A stretch of 60,004 bases of DNA, from NCBI GenBank assembly GCA_002281875.1, contig NCHN01000019.1, forward strand, positions 1 to 60,004, given 5' to 3'. This document shows positions 18,575-25,477 of the stretch, piece by piece. Within the stretch, counting starts at the first letter, position 1, and each line of letters starts with the position of its first letter. Below the pieces are notes generated by a model. It had not been told where the DNA came from. It saw only the letters and a program-made list of their open reading frames with translations, and made no database searches. Source of the DNA: Sphingobacteriia bacterium 24-36-13 (lineage in GTDB: Bacteria; Bacteroidota; Bacteroidia; Chitinophagales; Chitinophagaceae). The position numbers and the translations under genes were made by a program.

Positions 18575-19144
18575 TTATTTTCCTACAACCACTTTAGCAA
18601 AGCGAATCAATTTGTCGTTCAAAAAATAACCCTTGGTTACTTCATCAATTACTTTACCCTTCAATTCTTCAGTAGGAGCAGGAATTTCAGTAATGGCTTC
18701 ATGTTTTTCTACATCAAAGTCGGTTTGAATACTTTCCATCACTTTAACGCCTTTTTGCTGTAAGTTGCTGCGCAGTTTATTAAAGACCAATAAAATGCCT
18801 TCCTTTTGAACCGCTATATCATCATTGCCATTTAATTGCTTTTCTGCCCTATCACAATCATCCAACACATCTAACAAAGAAACAATCACGTCTTTTCCGG
18901 CTGTTTGAATCAATTCCAACCTTTCTTTAGCCGTTCTTCTTCTAAAATTGTCGAATTCGGCCATTAAACGGAGGTATTTATCCTTTTGTTCTGCCAATTC
19001 TTCTTCTAATTTGGCCATTGCAGTTTCTTCCGCTACTGGTTCATTTAAATGGGCAGTTCCAGCTGCAGTTTCGTCAGCATTAATGTCCATATCTGCTGTT
19101 TTTTCGGTTGTTTCACTATTATTTGGTAATTCTTGCTCTTCCAT
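18575..19144 (-). CDS. grpE: Nucleotide exchange factor GrpE
   Basis: GrpE releases ADP from DnaK. The ATG at 19144 gives 189 residues; a longer open frame upstream (110 codons) crosses the promoter region and part of the divergent rlmI-like gene and is not GrpE-like. The acidic disordered N-terminus (about 1-45) is followed by a long coiled coil (EEELAEQKDKYLRLMAEFDN, then FRRRTAKERLELIQTAGKDV) and the C-terminal beta domain ending in GKVIDEVTKGYFLNDKLIR, the family signature region. It is the first gene of the grpE-dnaJ operon; a 12-bp palindrome lies just upstream. Confidence 0.96.
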   Translation of the reverse strand: MEEQELPNNSETTEKTADMDINADETAAGTAHLNEPVAEETAMAKLEEELAEQKDKYLRLMAEFDNFRRRTAKERLELIQTAGKDVIVSLLDVLDDCDRAEKQLNGNDDIAVQKEGILLVFNKLRSNLQQKGVKVMESIQTDFDVEKHEAITEIPAPTEELKGKVIDEVTKGYFLNDKLIRFAKVVVGK

Positions 19145-19162
19145 GGTATAAAATATTTGATA

Positions 19163-19174
19163 GCCTATATAGGC
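19163..19174. promoter_or_regulatory. Perfect 12-bp palindrome in the grpE/rlmI divergent region
   Basis: GCCTATATAGGC is self-complementary and lies 19 nt upstream of the grpE ATG. On the minus strand, a TTG 18 nt upstream of TATATAGG suggests the dyad overlaps the grpE -7 region. It looks like a repressor operator but is not the CIRCE consensus. Confidence 0.45.
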
Positions 19175-19206
19175 AATAATTTTGCCACGCAAAGAAAAGG
19201 GAAAAA

Positions 19207-19233
19207 TTGACAGTTCTAGCCGGCTTATATTTG
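19207..19233 (+). promoter_or_regulatory. rlmI-like gene promoter (TTG...TATATTTG) next to the ATG
   Basis: TTG at 19207-19209 and an exact TAnnTTTG box, TATATTTG, at 19226-19233 (16-nt spacer). The box ends 4 nt before the start codon, so the transcript should be leaderless or nearly so. Confidence 0.6.
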
Positions 19234-19237
19234 CCAA

Positions 19238-20413
19238 ATGATTAAGGTATACCTGAGAAAAAAAATAGCACCTAGAATTGCGAATGGACATCCTTGGATT
19301 TATGGCAATGAAGTGGATAGGGTTGCAGGTAACCCAGAACCTGGTGAAATTGTAGAAGTTCGATTTGCTGACGGCAAATTGGCTGGTGTTGGATATTATA
19401 ACCCTCAATCGCAAATAGTAGTCCGTTTGCTTAGCCGAAAAATTGAAGAAATAAACGAAGCATTTTTTTACCAACGAATTTTACAAGCCTGGCAGTATCG
19501 CCAAAAAACAGGTTATACAGAGAATTGCAGATTGGTATTTGGAGAAGCGGATCAACTACCTGCCTTAATCATTGATAAATTCAACGACTATTTTGTTATT
19601 CAAACATTAGCATTAGGTATAGATCTTTGGAAACCAGCCATTATCAATGCTTTGGAAACCATTTTTAAGCCTAAAGGTATTTACGAGCGCAATGATGTAC
19701 CAGTTAGAACTTTAGAAGGATTAGAACAACTGAAGGGTTTTTTATCCGCTCCTTTCGATACTAATATAATCATCAAAGAAAATGGACTACAATTTTATGT
19801 AGATATAGAAAATGGCCAAAAGACTGGTTATTTTTTAGACCAACAAGACAATAGAAGAGCCATTCAACATATTGTAAAAGGAGCGGAAGTAATGGGTGCT
19901 TTTACCTATACTGGAACTTTTGAAATTCATGCTGCACACTATGGTGCTAAATCTGTTTTAGGAATTGATATTTCGGAGCAAGCGGTTGCACAAGCCAATA
20001 AAAATGCTGCATTAAATGGATTAGAAAAAATAGTAGAATTTAAAGCTATGAATGCTTTTGATGTGCTAAAAGATTGGGGTAAAGATGGACCGCTGTATGA
20101 TGTGGTGATGTTAGATCCCCCCGCATTTACTAAGAGCAGAGAGAATATTCAAAAAGCAGTTACAGGTTATAAAGAAATTAATTTAAGGGGAATGAAACTG
20201 ATACGCAACGGGGGCTTCCTCGTTACATCTAGCTGTACTAATTTGGTGAATCCAGAACTGTTTTTACACACCATTAATGCTGCAGCTAAAGATGCACGCA
20301 AACGAATTAAACAAGTTACTTTTCAAGCACAAGCAAGTGATCATCCAATTATTTGGGGCATGGAAAATACCAACTATTTAAAATTCTTAATTGTAGAAGT
20401 GACAGATAGATAA
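19238..20413 (+). CDS. Class I SAM-dependent rRNA methyltransferase (RlmI-like)
   Basis: A 391-residue relative of RlmI, which makes 5-methylcytidine in 23S rRNA. An N-terminal PUA-like domain (about 1-70; RIANGHPWIYGNEV) precedes an RlmI EEHEP-like region and a Rossmann methyltransferase domain with motif I VMGAFTYTGTFEIHAA, the acidic FDVLKDWG stretch, the catalytic VMLDPPAFTKSR and SSCTNLV with the expected catalytic Cys. The motif I is slightly unusual, with AFTYTG where NLFSYTG/CFSYTG is common. It is transcribed alone, divergent from grpE. Confidence 0.9.
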   Translation: MIKVYLRKKIAPRIANGHPWIYGNEVDRVAGNPEPGEIVEVRFADGKLAGVGYYNPQSQIVVRLLSRKIEEINEAFFYQRILQAWQYRQKTGYTENCRLVFGEADQLPALIIDKFNDYFVIQTLALGIDLWKPAIINALETIFKPKGIYERNDVPVRTLEGLEQLKGFLSAPFDTNIIIKENGLQFYVDIENGQKTGYFLDQQDNRRAIQHIVKGAEVMGAFTYTGTFEIHAAHYGAKSVLGIDISEQAVAQANKNAALNGLEKIVEFKAMNAFDVLKDWGKDGPLYDVVMLDPPAFTKSRENIQKAVTGYKEINLRGMKLIRNGGFLVTSSCTNLVNPELFLHTINAAAKDARKRIKQVTFQAQASDHPIIWGMENTNYLKFLIVEVTDR

Positions 20414-20425
20414 AGTGATAGATAG

Positions 20426-20785
20426 TTATCTGGCTACTTGAAATTTCCCCGACTCAATAATTCTGCCAGAGCGATCTTTTAATTGATAAATGTACAAACC
20501 CCTATAATAATTGTCATCAAAATAAATAGTGAGTTTAGTATTAGTCACTCTTTGCGAACTCATTTTTCTACCCATGAAATTAAATACTTCTAAGGTATAG
20601 GATTTGTCAACAGAAGGATCCATTTGAAAATGAATGTATTGGGTTGCAGGGTTGGGATAAAAACGTTGAATTTTATTGTCTGAACTTACAGATGCATTGA
20701 AATCTATAGGATTACCATTCACTACAAAACAACTGCAGCCAATAGCAAAAAATACCCATAAAATTGATCTGTAAAGAATCTTCAT
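20426..20785 (-). CDS. Mini-protein consisting of a signal peptide and a T9SS type A sorting domain
   Basis: The 119-residue protein starts with a hydrophobic signal segment (about 1-25) and after only about 15 linker residues enters a typical Por secretion-system C-terminal domain: [27 protein letters not shown], then [20 protein letters not shown] to the end. No cargo domain is present. The sorting domain directs passage through the outer membrane and usually attachment to the cell surface. It could be a signalling substrate like PorA, a degraded remnant of a larger gene, or an unusual surface peptide. It is convergent with the rlmI-like gene (12 nt) and upstream of the peroxiredoxin terminator. 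Confidence 0.75.
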   Translation of the reverse strand: MKILYRSILWVFFAIGCSCFVVNGNPIDFNASVSSDNKIQRFYPNPATQYIHFQMDPSVDKSYTLEVFNFMGRKMSSQRVTNTKLTIYFDDNYYRGLYIYQLKDRSGRIIESGKFQVAR

Positions 20786-20840
20786 TCAACTTATTGTCTA
20801 ATGAAGTTAAATAGTATTTGGGGAAATACCAAAAATACCC

Positions 20841-20878
20841 ACGGTGTTGCTTTTCAATAATTTGAGGAACAACACCGT
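20841..20878 (-). terminator. Hairpin terminator after the peroxiredoxin gene
   Basis: ACGGTGTTG pairs with CAACACCGT across a 20-nt loop. On the minus strand it lies 15 nt after the peroxiredoxin stop and is followed by GGGTATTTTTGG. The large loop makes it weaker than the others. Confidence 0.55.
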
Positions 20879-20893
20879 AGATATACAATTAAA

Positions 20894-21364
20894 TTACAAT
20901 GCAGCTAATACTGCTTGAATTGCATTAAAATCAGGTAAGTCGCCTGGAGTAGGGCAAACTTCTGCATATTGTACCACTCCGTCTTTGTCTACTACAAATG
21001 CTGCACGCTTGCTCACGCCCATCATTTCAAATGCAGGGAAGGTTTCATATAACACACCGAAGGCTGTTGCAGCTTCTTTATTAAAATCACTTAATAAAGG
21101 GAAATTAAGGTTCTGCTCTTTGCTAAATTTATCTAATGTAAAAAGAGAATCAACTGAAATACCAAAAACTTGTGCATTGGTATTATTATACAAAGCAATA
21201 TTGTCTCTTACATTACAAAGTTCAGCGGTACAAACGCCGGTAAAAGCCAATGGGAAAAATAACAATACTACAGGCTTCCCTTGTTGTTCTGCTAAACTTA
21301 CTTTTTGTTTTTCTGTATTAAACAGGGTAAACGCTGGAGCCTTTTGGCCAACTTGAATACTCAT
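20894..21364 (-). CDS. Peroxiredoxin (AhpC/TSA family)
   Basis: A thiol peroxidase reducing hydroperoxides. The 156-residue protein has the thioredoxin-like fold with the peroxidatic cysteine in FPLAFTGVCTAELCNVRD near residue 46 and a nearby second cysteine in CTAELC, an arrangement typical of AhpE/Prx-like proteins in Bacteroidota. C-terminal VDKDGVVQYAEVCPTPGD provides another possible resolving Cys. It is cytoplasmic (no signal). It lies 77 nt downstream of the CoA-transferase B gene on the same strand and is followed by a hairpin terminator. Confidence 0.9.
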   Translation of the reverse strand: MSIQVGQKAPAFTLFNTEKQKVSLAEQQGKPVVLLFFPLAFTGVCTAELCNVRDNIALYNNTNAQVFGISVDSLFTLDKFSKEQNLNFPLLSDFNKEAATAFGVLYETFPAFEMMGVSKRAAFVVDKDGVVQYAEVCPTPGDLPDFNAIQAVLAAL

Positions 21365-21441
21365 TATGATTTGTTTTATGGTTTATAATAATGTCTATTT
21401 TAACAGCGTATTCAACAAATAGTTTGGAATCGCTACTGTTA

Positions 21442-22098
21442 TTAAATGTCCATTTCTGGAACAAATTCAGGAACAATGAGTTTACCTGCAGTTTTAGCAA
21501 TGATTTCTTCCACTGTAACACCAGGAGCACGTTCTAGCAATTGAAATCCATTGGGTGTTATGGATAAGACTGCCAATTCTGTAACTACCTTTTTTACACA
21601 TCCCAGTCCAGTTAATGGCAAACTGCACTGAGGCAACAGTTTACTTTCTCCCTTAGGGTTAGTATGCATCATTGCAACAATAATGTTTTTAGCACTAGCT
21701 ACTAAATCCATGGCTCCACCCATTCCTTTTACCATTTTGCCTGGTATTTTCCAATTGGCAATATCTCCTTGTTCACTAACTTCCATAGCACCCAGCACCG
21801 TTAAATCTATTTTGCCTGCCCTAATCATTCCAAAACTTTCTGCACTATCAAAAAATGCACCTCCCGGGATAACAGTTACTGTTTCTTTTCCAGCATTAAT
21901 TAAATCTGCATCAATTGCGGCTTCTTCTGGATAAGGACCCATTCCTAAAATACCATTTTCACTTTGAAAAACCACCGTTATATCTTTTGGAATATAATTA
22001 GCTACTAAAGTTGGAATACCAATTCCTAAATTCACATACATCCCATCTTTTAACTCCTTGGCTATGCGTTTTGCAATTCCAAATTTATCTAATGCCAT
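21442..22098 (-). CDS. 3-oxoacid CoA-transferase, subunit B
   Basis: Subunit B (218 aa) of a family I CoA-transferase that moves CoA between succinyl-CoA or acetyl-CoA and an acetoacetate-like acid. The catalytic glutamate sits in FQSENGILGMGPYP near residue 45-58, the SENG signature of the beta subunit. GIGIPTLVANYIP and GGAFFDSAESFGMIRAGKID are further family blocks. It lies 31 nt after subunit A, giving the usual A-B gene order. Ketone-body or branched short-chain acid use is inferred; the exact acid is not. Confidence 0.93.
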   Translation of the reverse strand: MALDKFGIAKRIAKELKDGMYVNLGIGIPTLVANYIPKDITVVFQSENGILGMGPYPEEAAIDADLINAGKETVTVIPGGAFFDSAESFGMIRAGKIDLTVLGAMEVSEQGDIANWKIPGKMVKGMGGAMDLVASAKNIIVAMMHTNPKGESKLLPQCSLPLTGLGCVKKVVTELAVLSITPNGFQLLERAPGVTVEEIIAKTAGKLIVPEFVPEMDI

Positions 22099-22129
22099 AA
22101 AATTGAATTAATTAAATAATTGTAATGAA

Positions 22130-22822
22130 TTAGATTTTAGTAGTTCTTCTTTCAATTCTTTTTTCATAATTGCTACCTTGAAAAATACGGTGCACATAAA
22201 CACCTGCTACATCCACTTCATCCGGATCAATTTCTCCAGGTTTTACTAAATGTTCCACTTCAGCAATAGTGATATTTCCAGCCTTTGCCATTGAAGTAGA
22301 AAAATTGCGAGTTGCTTTTCTAAAAACTAAATTACCAGCAGAATCGCCTTTCCAGGCTTTAACAATAGCAAAGTCGGCATGTATGGCTTTTTCCATTAAA
22401 TACATTTTACCATCAAATTCTCTTACCTCTTTTCCAATGGCAATTTCTGTTCCATAACCAGCAGGAGTAAAATAAGCTGGAATACCCATTGCAGCCATTT
22501 GAATGCTTGTAGCTAAAGTGCCTTGAGGTACTAAGTCTACTTCTAATTCACCACTCAATAATTGCTTTTCAAATAAGGCGTTCTCCCCTACGTAACTACT
22601 GATCATTTTTTTAATTTGTTTGGTCTGAAGTAACAAACCCAAACCAAAATCGTCAACGCCCGCATTGTTAGAAATACAGGTTAAATCACCAACATTGTGT
22701 TTAACCAATGCTGCAATACAATTTTCAGGAATTCCATTTAAACCGAACCCTCCTAGCATAATTGTTGCACCATTTTTAATATCGGCTGTTGCTTCTAATG
22801 CATTGTTAAAAACCTTATTCAT
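22130..22822 (-). CDS. 3-oxoacid CoA-transferase, subunit A
   Basis: The 230-residue alpha subunit carries the family start ATIMLGGFGLNGIPENCI (glycine-rich CoA-binding loop) and the conserved CISNNAGVDDFGLGLLL and YFTPAGYGTEIAIGKE blocks. It pairs with the adjacent B subunit to form the heteromeric SCOT-type enzyme. Its ATG overlaps the stop of the upstream DUF4296 lipoprotein gene in a TAATG arrangement, so the transferase is probably translated from the porD-DUF4296 message. Confidence 0.93.
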   Translation of the reverse strand: MNKVFNNALEATADIKNGATIMLGGFGLNGIPENCIAALVKHNVGDLTCISNNAGVDDFGLGLLLQTKQIKKMISSYVGENALFEKQLLSGELEVDLVPQGTLATSIQMAAMGIPAYFTPAGYGTEIAIGKEVREFDGKMYLMEKAIHADFAIVKAWKGDSAGNLVFRKATRNFSTSMAKAGNITIAEVEHLVKPGEIDPDEVDVAGVYVHRIFQGSNYEKRIERRTTKI

Positions 22823-23181
22823 TATTTAGTAGGTTGTGTTTTTTGTATAAATGAAGCTCTCTGTCTAGTAGAAATGGCTTCCATTGAATCAATTAAAACT
22901 TTATACTGTTCAGGATGTGCAGTGTAGTATGCGTAGCTATCATAAAACTTTTTTCTTTCAATACCATAACTTCTAAAAACTTGATCGTATAAACGAATAT
23001 TTTCTTTGGCCAACTTATTCAAAGAATCCTTTGCAGTGATTCTAATAAAGTACTCATCTACTTTCATCAAGTCCCACATTATTTTAGACATATCATTAAT
23101 TGGAATAACCTGCTTAGGAATTTTTTCACCTGCACAAGCGATGACTAATACAAAAAAAACTAAACCAATACTTTTTCTCAC
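22822..23181 (-). CDS. DUF4296-type lipoprotein
   Basis: A 119-residue predicted lipoprotein: hydrophobic start then lipobox VIACAGEK with the lipidated Cys near residue 16. The remainder matches the DUF4296 pattern I know from Bacteroidota (MSKIMWDLMKVDEYF, then YGIERKKFYDSYAYYTAHPE). Function is unknown; it is a small helical envelope protein. The start codon is GTG and overlaps the PorD stop by 4 nt (GTGA); its own stop overlaps the CoA-transferase A start. Confidence 0.75.
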   Translation of the reverse strand: MRKSIGLVFFVLVIACAGEKIPKQVIPINDMSKIMWDLMKVDEYFIRITAKDSLNKLAKENIRLYDQVFRSYGIERKKFYDSYAYYTAHPEQYKVLIDSMEAISTRQRASFIQKTQPTK

Positions 23182-24104
23182 TTTAATTCCTCTTTATACT
23201 TATTTGCATTGGGTATATCTAGCAAAGATAAAATTTCTGTTGCTTTCAACTTTTCCTCAGCAGTTCCTTTCTTAAAAACTCCAATCAATTCATTCACTTT
23301 ACCTTGCATAAAAAATTGAAGAATCATTGTATTAGGATTCTCTTTATTAAAAGCACTTAGTTGAATTAATGCTTGTAATATATTGGCCCTAGCTTCATTT
23401 TCATTCTCTATCAATTTATCCAATCCAGACCTATAGTAAGTATGAACTACATCATGAATAATATTGAATTTAGTATTAATTAAATTCTCATTTAACCAAT
23501 ACCTGTTTCGTAATCCATCAAACACTCTCCATCCAGCAATCCGCTGTCCTTCCGGAGCATTATTTACAATGTTTTGCGCTTTTCTAAAATAAGGTTCTCC
23601 TGTTTTGGGAGAAAAAGAATCATAATCCAACCCAATAATCATATATGCATAGTAGGCTAATACCGCCGTTAAATTAGCAGCTGCTGCATCAGTTCCTTGC
23701 ACTCTGTTTTCATTAAATTCTACTGGTTGAAATTCAACATACTTAAACAACAACTCTGGATCAATAAAATTTACTAAAGCAGCTTGATAGGATGCATTAA
23801 ATACAGGTCTTGCAGCTTGTACAGTTAAGGAAGCTTTATAAATATTGGGTTCAACCGCAGATTCAATATTCACGATAAAGCTACATTCAATTTTTTCATT
23901 TTCTCTAAATACATCCGCAGTCCATTTGCGGTTATTCATGAAATTATTTAACTGTGTTTGTAGAGTGGTAAATATTTTTCTGTCTACAGTGGTTGCAACC
24001 CGCCCAGCCATTACGGTAACTTTTGCTTTTAATTCTTGGGCTTTTACAGATGTATTCAATAATGAAACAACTGCAACAATCAATAAAAACAAGTGCTTAC
24101 GCAT
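23178..24104 (-). CDS. porD: PorD-like protein (DUF4835), type IX secretion
   Basis: A 308-residue secreted/periplasmic protein with signal peptide ending near SVKAQ. It shows the DUF4835 pattern: VDRKIFTTLQTQLNNFMNNR and KWTADVFRENEKIECSFIVN near the start, AYYAYMIIGLDYDSFSP in the middle, and a helical C-terminus. DUF4835 proteins are annotated as PorD, linked to gliding and type IX secretion. I use the ATG at 24104; a TTG two codons upstream also exists. The usual Bacteroidota neighbour coaBC is absent between rpoZ and this gene; a terminator lies there instead. Confidence 0.85.
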   Translation of the reverse strand: MRKHLFLLIVAVVSLLNTSVKAQELKAKVTVMAGRVATTVDRKIFTTLQTQLNNFMNNRKWTADVFRENEKIECSFIVNIESAVEPNIYKASLTVQAARPVFNASYQAALVNFIDPELLFKYVEFQPVEFNENRVQGTDAAAANLTAVLAYYAYMIIGLDYDSFSPKTGEPYFRKAQNIVNNAPEGQRIAGWRVFDGLRNRYWLNENLINTKFNIIHDVVHTYYRSGLDKLIENENEARANILQALIQLSAFNKENPNTMILQFFMQGKVNELIGVFKKGTAEEKLKATEILSLLDIPNANKYKEELK

Positions 24105-24142
24105 AATCAATATTATTTTGAACAGAAACTAAAAGTAACAAA

Positions 24143-24167
24143 AAACGACAGTATAATACTGTCGTTT
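24143..24167 (-). terminator. Terminator after rpoZ
   Basis: AAACGACAGT and ACTGTCGTTT form a perfect 10-bp stem with a 5-nt loop. On the minus strand it is followed by TTTTGTTACTTTT, a good intrinsic terminator that separates bamD-rpoZ from porD. Confidence 0.8.
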
Positions 24168-24190
24168 AAATCATTTTAGAAAGAATTGGC

Positions 24191-24535
24191 TTATCTAAAT
24201 AAGTCTGTATCGATATTTCTTCTGTGGTACACTTTACCTTCCATAAATTCTGTTGTAGCTAAAATTGCTGGATTAGGCATTTTCTCGTATGCACGGGAAA
24301 TTTCAATTTGCTCCTTATTTTCATGAATTTCTTCTAAGCTATCGGTATGGCTTGCAAACTCTTCTAGCTTATTATGTAATTCTTCGCGTAGGGAAATGTT
24401 GATCTGATTAGCTCTTCTTGCAATAATTGCAATTGATTCATACAGATTACCTGTTTTCTCTTTTATGGAGATTAGGCTTTTGGTTTCTACCACACTAGCG
24501 GTGTTGGCACTCATTTGCCTTCTTAATTTACTCAT
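24191..24535 (-). CDS. rpoZ: DNA-directed RNA polymerase omega subunit
   Basis: This is the small RNA polymerase subunit that stabilises beta'. The 114-residue protein fits the Bacteroidota omega family: conserved helix NLYESIAIIARRANQINISL near residues 30-49, then a helical acidic part and the lineage-typical ending AILATTEFMEGKVYHR. It overlaps the bamD stop by 8 nt, indicating translational coupling, and is followed by a strong terminator. Confidence 0.88.
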   Translation of the reverse strand: MSKLRRQMSANTASVVETKSLISIKEKTGNLYESIAIIARRANQINISLREELHNKLEEFASHTDSLEEIHENKEQIEISRAYEKMPNPAILATTEFMEGKVYHRRNIDTDLFR

Positions 24536-25334
24536 TTTTTCCCGTTTTTTTAAGTATGTTAAGGGTTTGTGTTTTATACTTACTAACTTCTTCTAAAAAT
24601 TTACTATCGGTGAATCTGTCTGCAAATTCATTGCACTCAGAAATCACTTTTTCGTAACGCTCTTTTTGTTTTTCCTCGTAGCTCATTTCAGCATACTTAA
24701 AGTATGACTTTATCATGAGCGCCTTATATTCATCAGACTTTTTAGAATCAGGAAAATTATCTGCTACATTGCTAAACGCGATTGCAGCTGCTTTATAAAA
24801 TCCCAGATTATAATACAACTCAGCACTTAAAAATTCTTTTCGTTCCAATTTCTCTCTGCACAAATCAATAATATCTGTTGCCTCTTTAACTCTATTAGAT
24901 GTTGGGTGCGTGCTAATAAATGCCTGCATTAAACCCATCGTTTTGGTCGTATTCGTTTGATCTAATTCTACCTTAGGAGATTGTTTAAAATAACAGTAAG
25001 CCCGCATGTATTCGCAGTCTTGACTTTTGGTGCTTGCAGGAAAATTTTCTACGAAGCTTTTAAACATATTTTCCGCATTCAGGTAATCCTTTATATAGTA
25101 ATATGAATAAGCGTACTTGTAATACAAATCTTCATATCGCTGGCTACCTTTTAAGTACGGAAATATATCTTCAAAGAGCCTTAATGCTTCTTGGTATTTT
25201 TTGTTTGCATAGTACTGCTCAGCCATTTTGTACTTATACTCATAATCCTTGCTCTTCATTATTTTCGCAAACTTTGTAGTGCAAGACGAAGCCAAGAAAA
25301 CGGTCAACAATAAAATAGTTACAATTCTACCCAT
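24528..25334 (-). CDS. bamD: Outer membrane protein assembly factor BamD
   Basis: A lipoprotein component of the BAM complex that inserts beta-barrels into the outer membrane. The 268-residue protein has a signal peptide with lipobox ASSC near residue 18 and tandem TPR helices (YYANKKYQEALRLFEDIF, YYIKDYLNAENMFKSFVEN, YYNLGFYKAAAIAFSNVAD). Length fits BamD. The bamD-rpoZ order is the usual Bacteroidota arrangement. Upstream, TAATTTCG resembles a -7 box 9 nt before the ATG. Confidence 0.93.
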   Translation of the reverse strand: MGRIVTILLLTVFLASSCTTKFAKIMKSKDYEYKYKMAEQYYANKKYQEALRLFEDIFPYLKGSQRYEDLYYKYAYSYYYIKDYLNAENMFKSFVENFPASTKSQDCEYMRAYCYFKQSPKVELDQTNTTKTMGLMQAFISTHPTSNRVKEATDIIDLCREKLERKEFLSAELYYNLGFYKAAAIAFSNVADNFPDSKKSDEYKALMIKSYFKYAEMSYEEKQKERYEKVISECNEFADRFTDSKFLEEVSKYKTQTLNILKKTGKNE

Positions 25335-25417
25335 AGAAGTTGGCGAAATTACGTATAAAATAGCAATTTAAGAAGGGTTTTTCTCAAGTTGACAGAACAG
25401 GGCGTTAATTAATAGCT

Positions 25418-25458
25418 AAAAAGGCCGTCCAGCGTTTTACAACCGGACAGCCTTTTCT
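25418..25458 (-). terminator. rpsA terminator
   Basis: GGC-C-GTCC pairs with GGAC-A-GCC across a 14-nt loop, flanked by A and T runs on either side, 20 nt after the rpsA stop. The stem contains one mismatch. Confidence 0.6.
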
Positions 25459-25477
25459 ATTACAACTTCAGGTGATA

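Noticed and set aside
19145-19474. Longer GrpE reading frame (110 extra codons)
   Set aside because: It crosses the promoter region and the 5' part of the divergent methyltransferase gene; composition is not GrpE-like.
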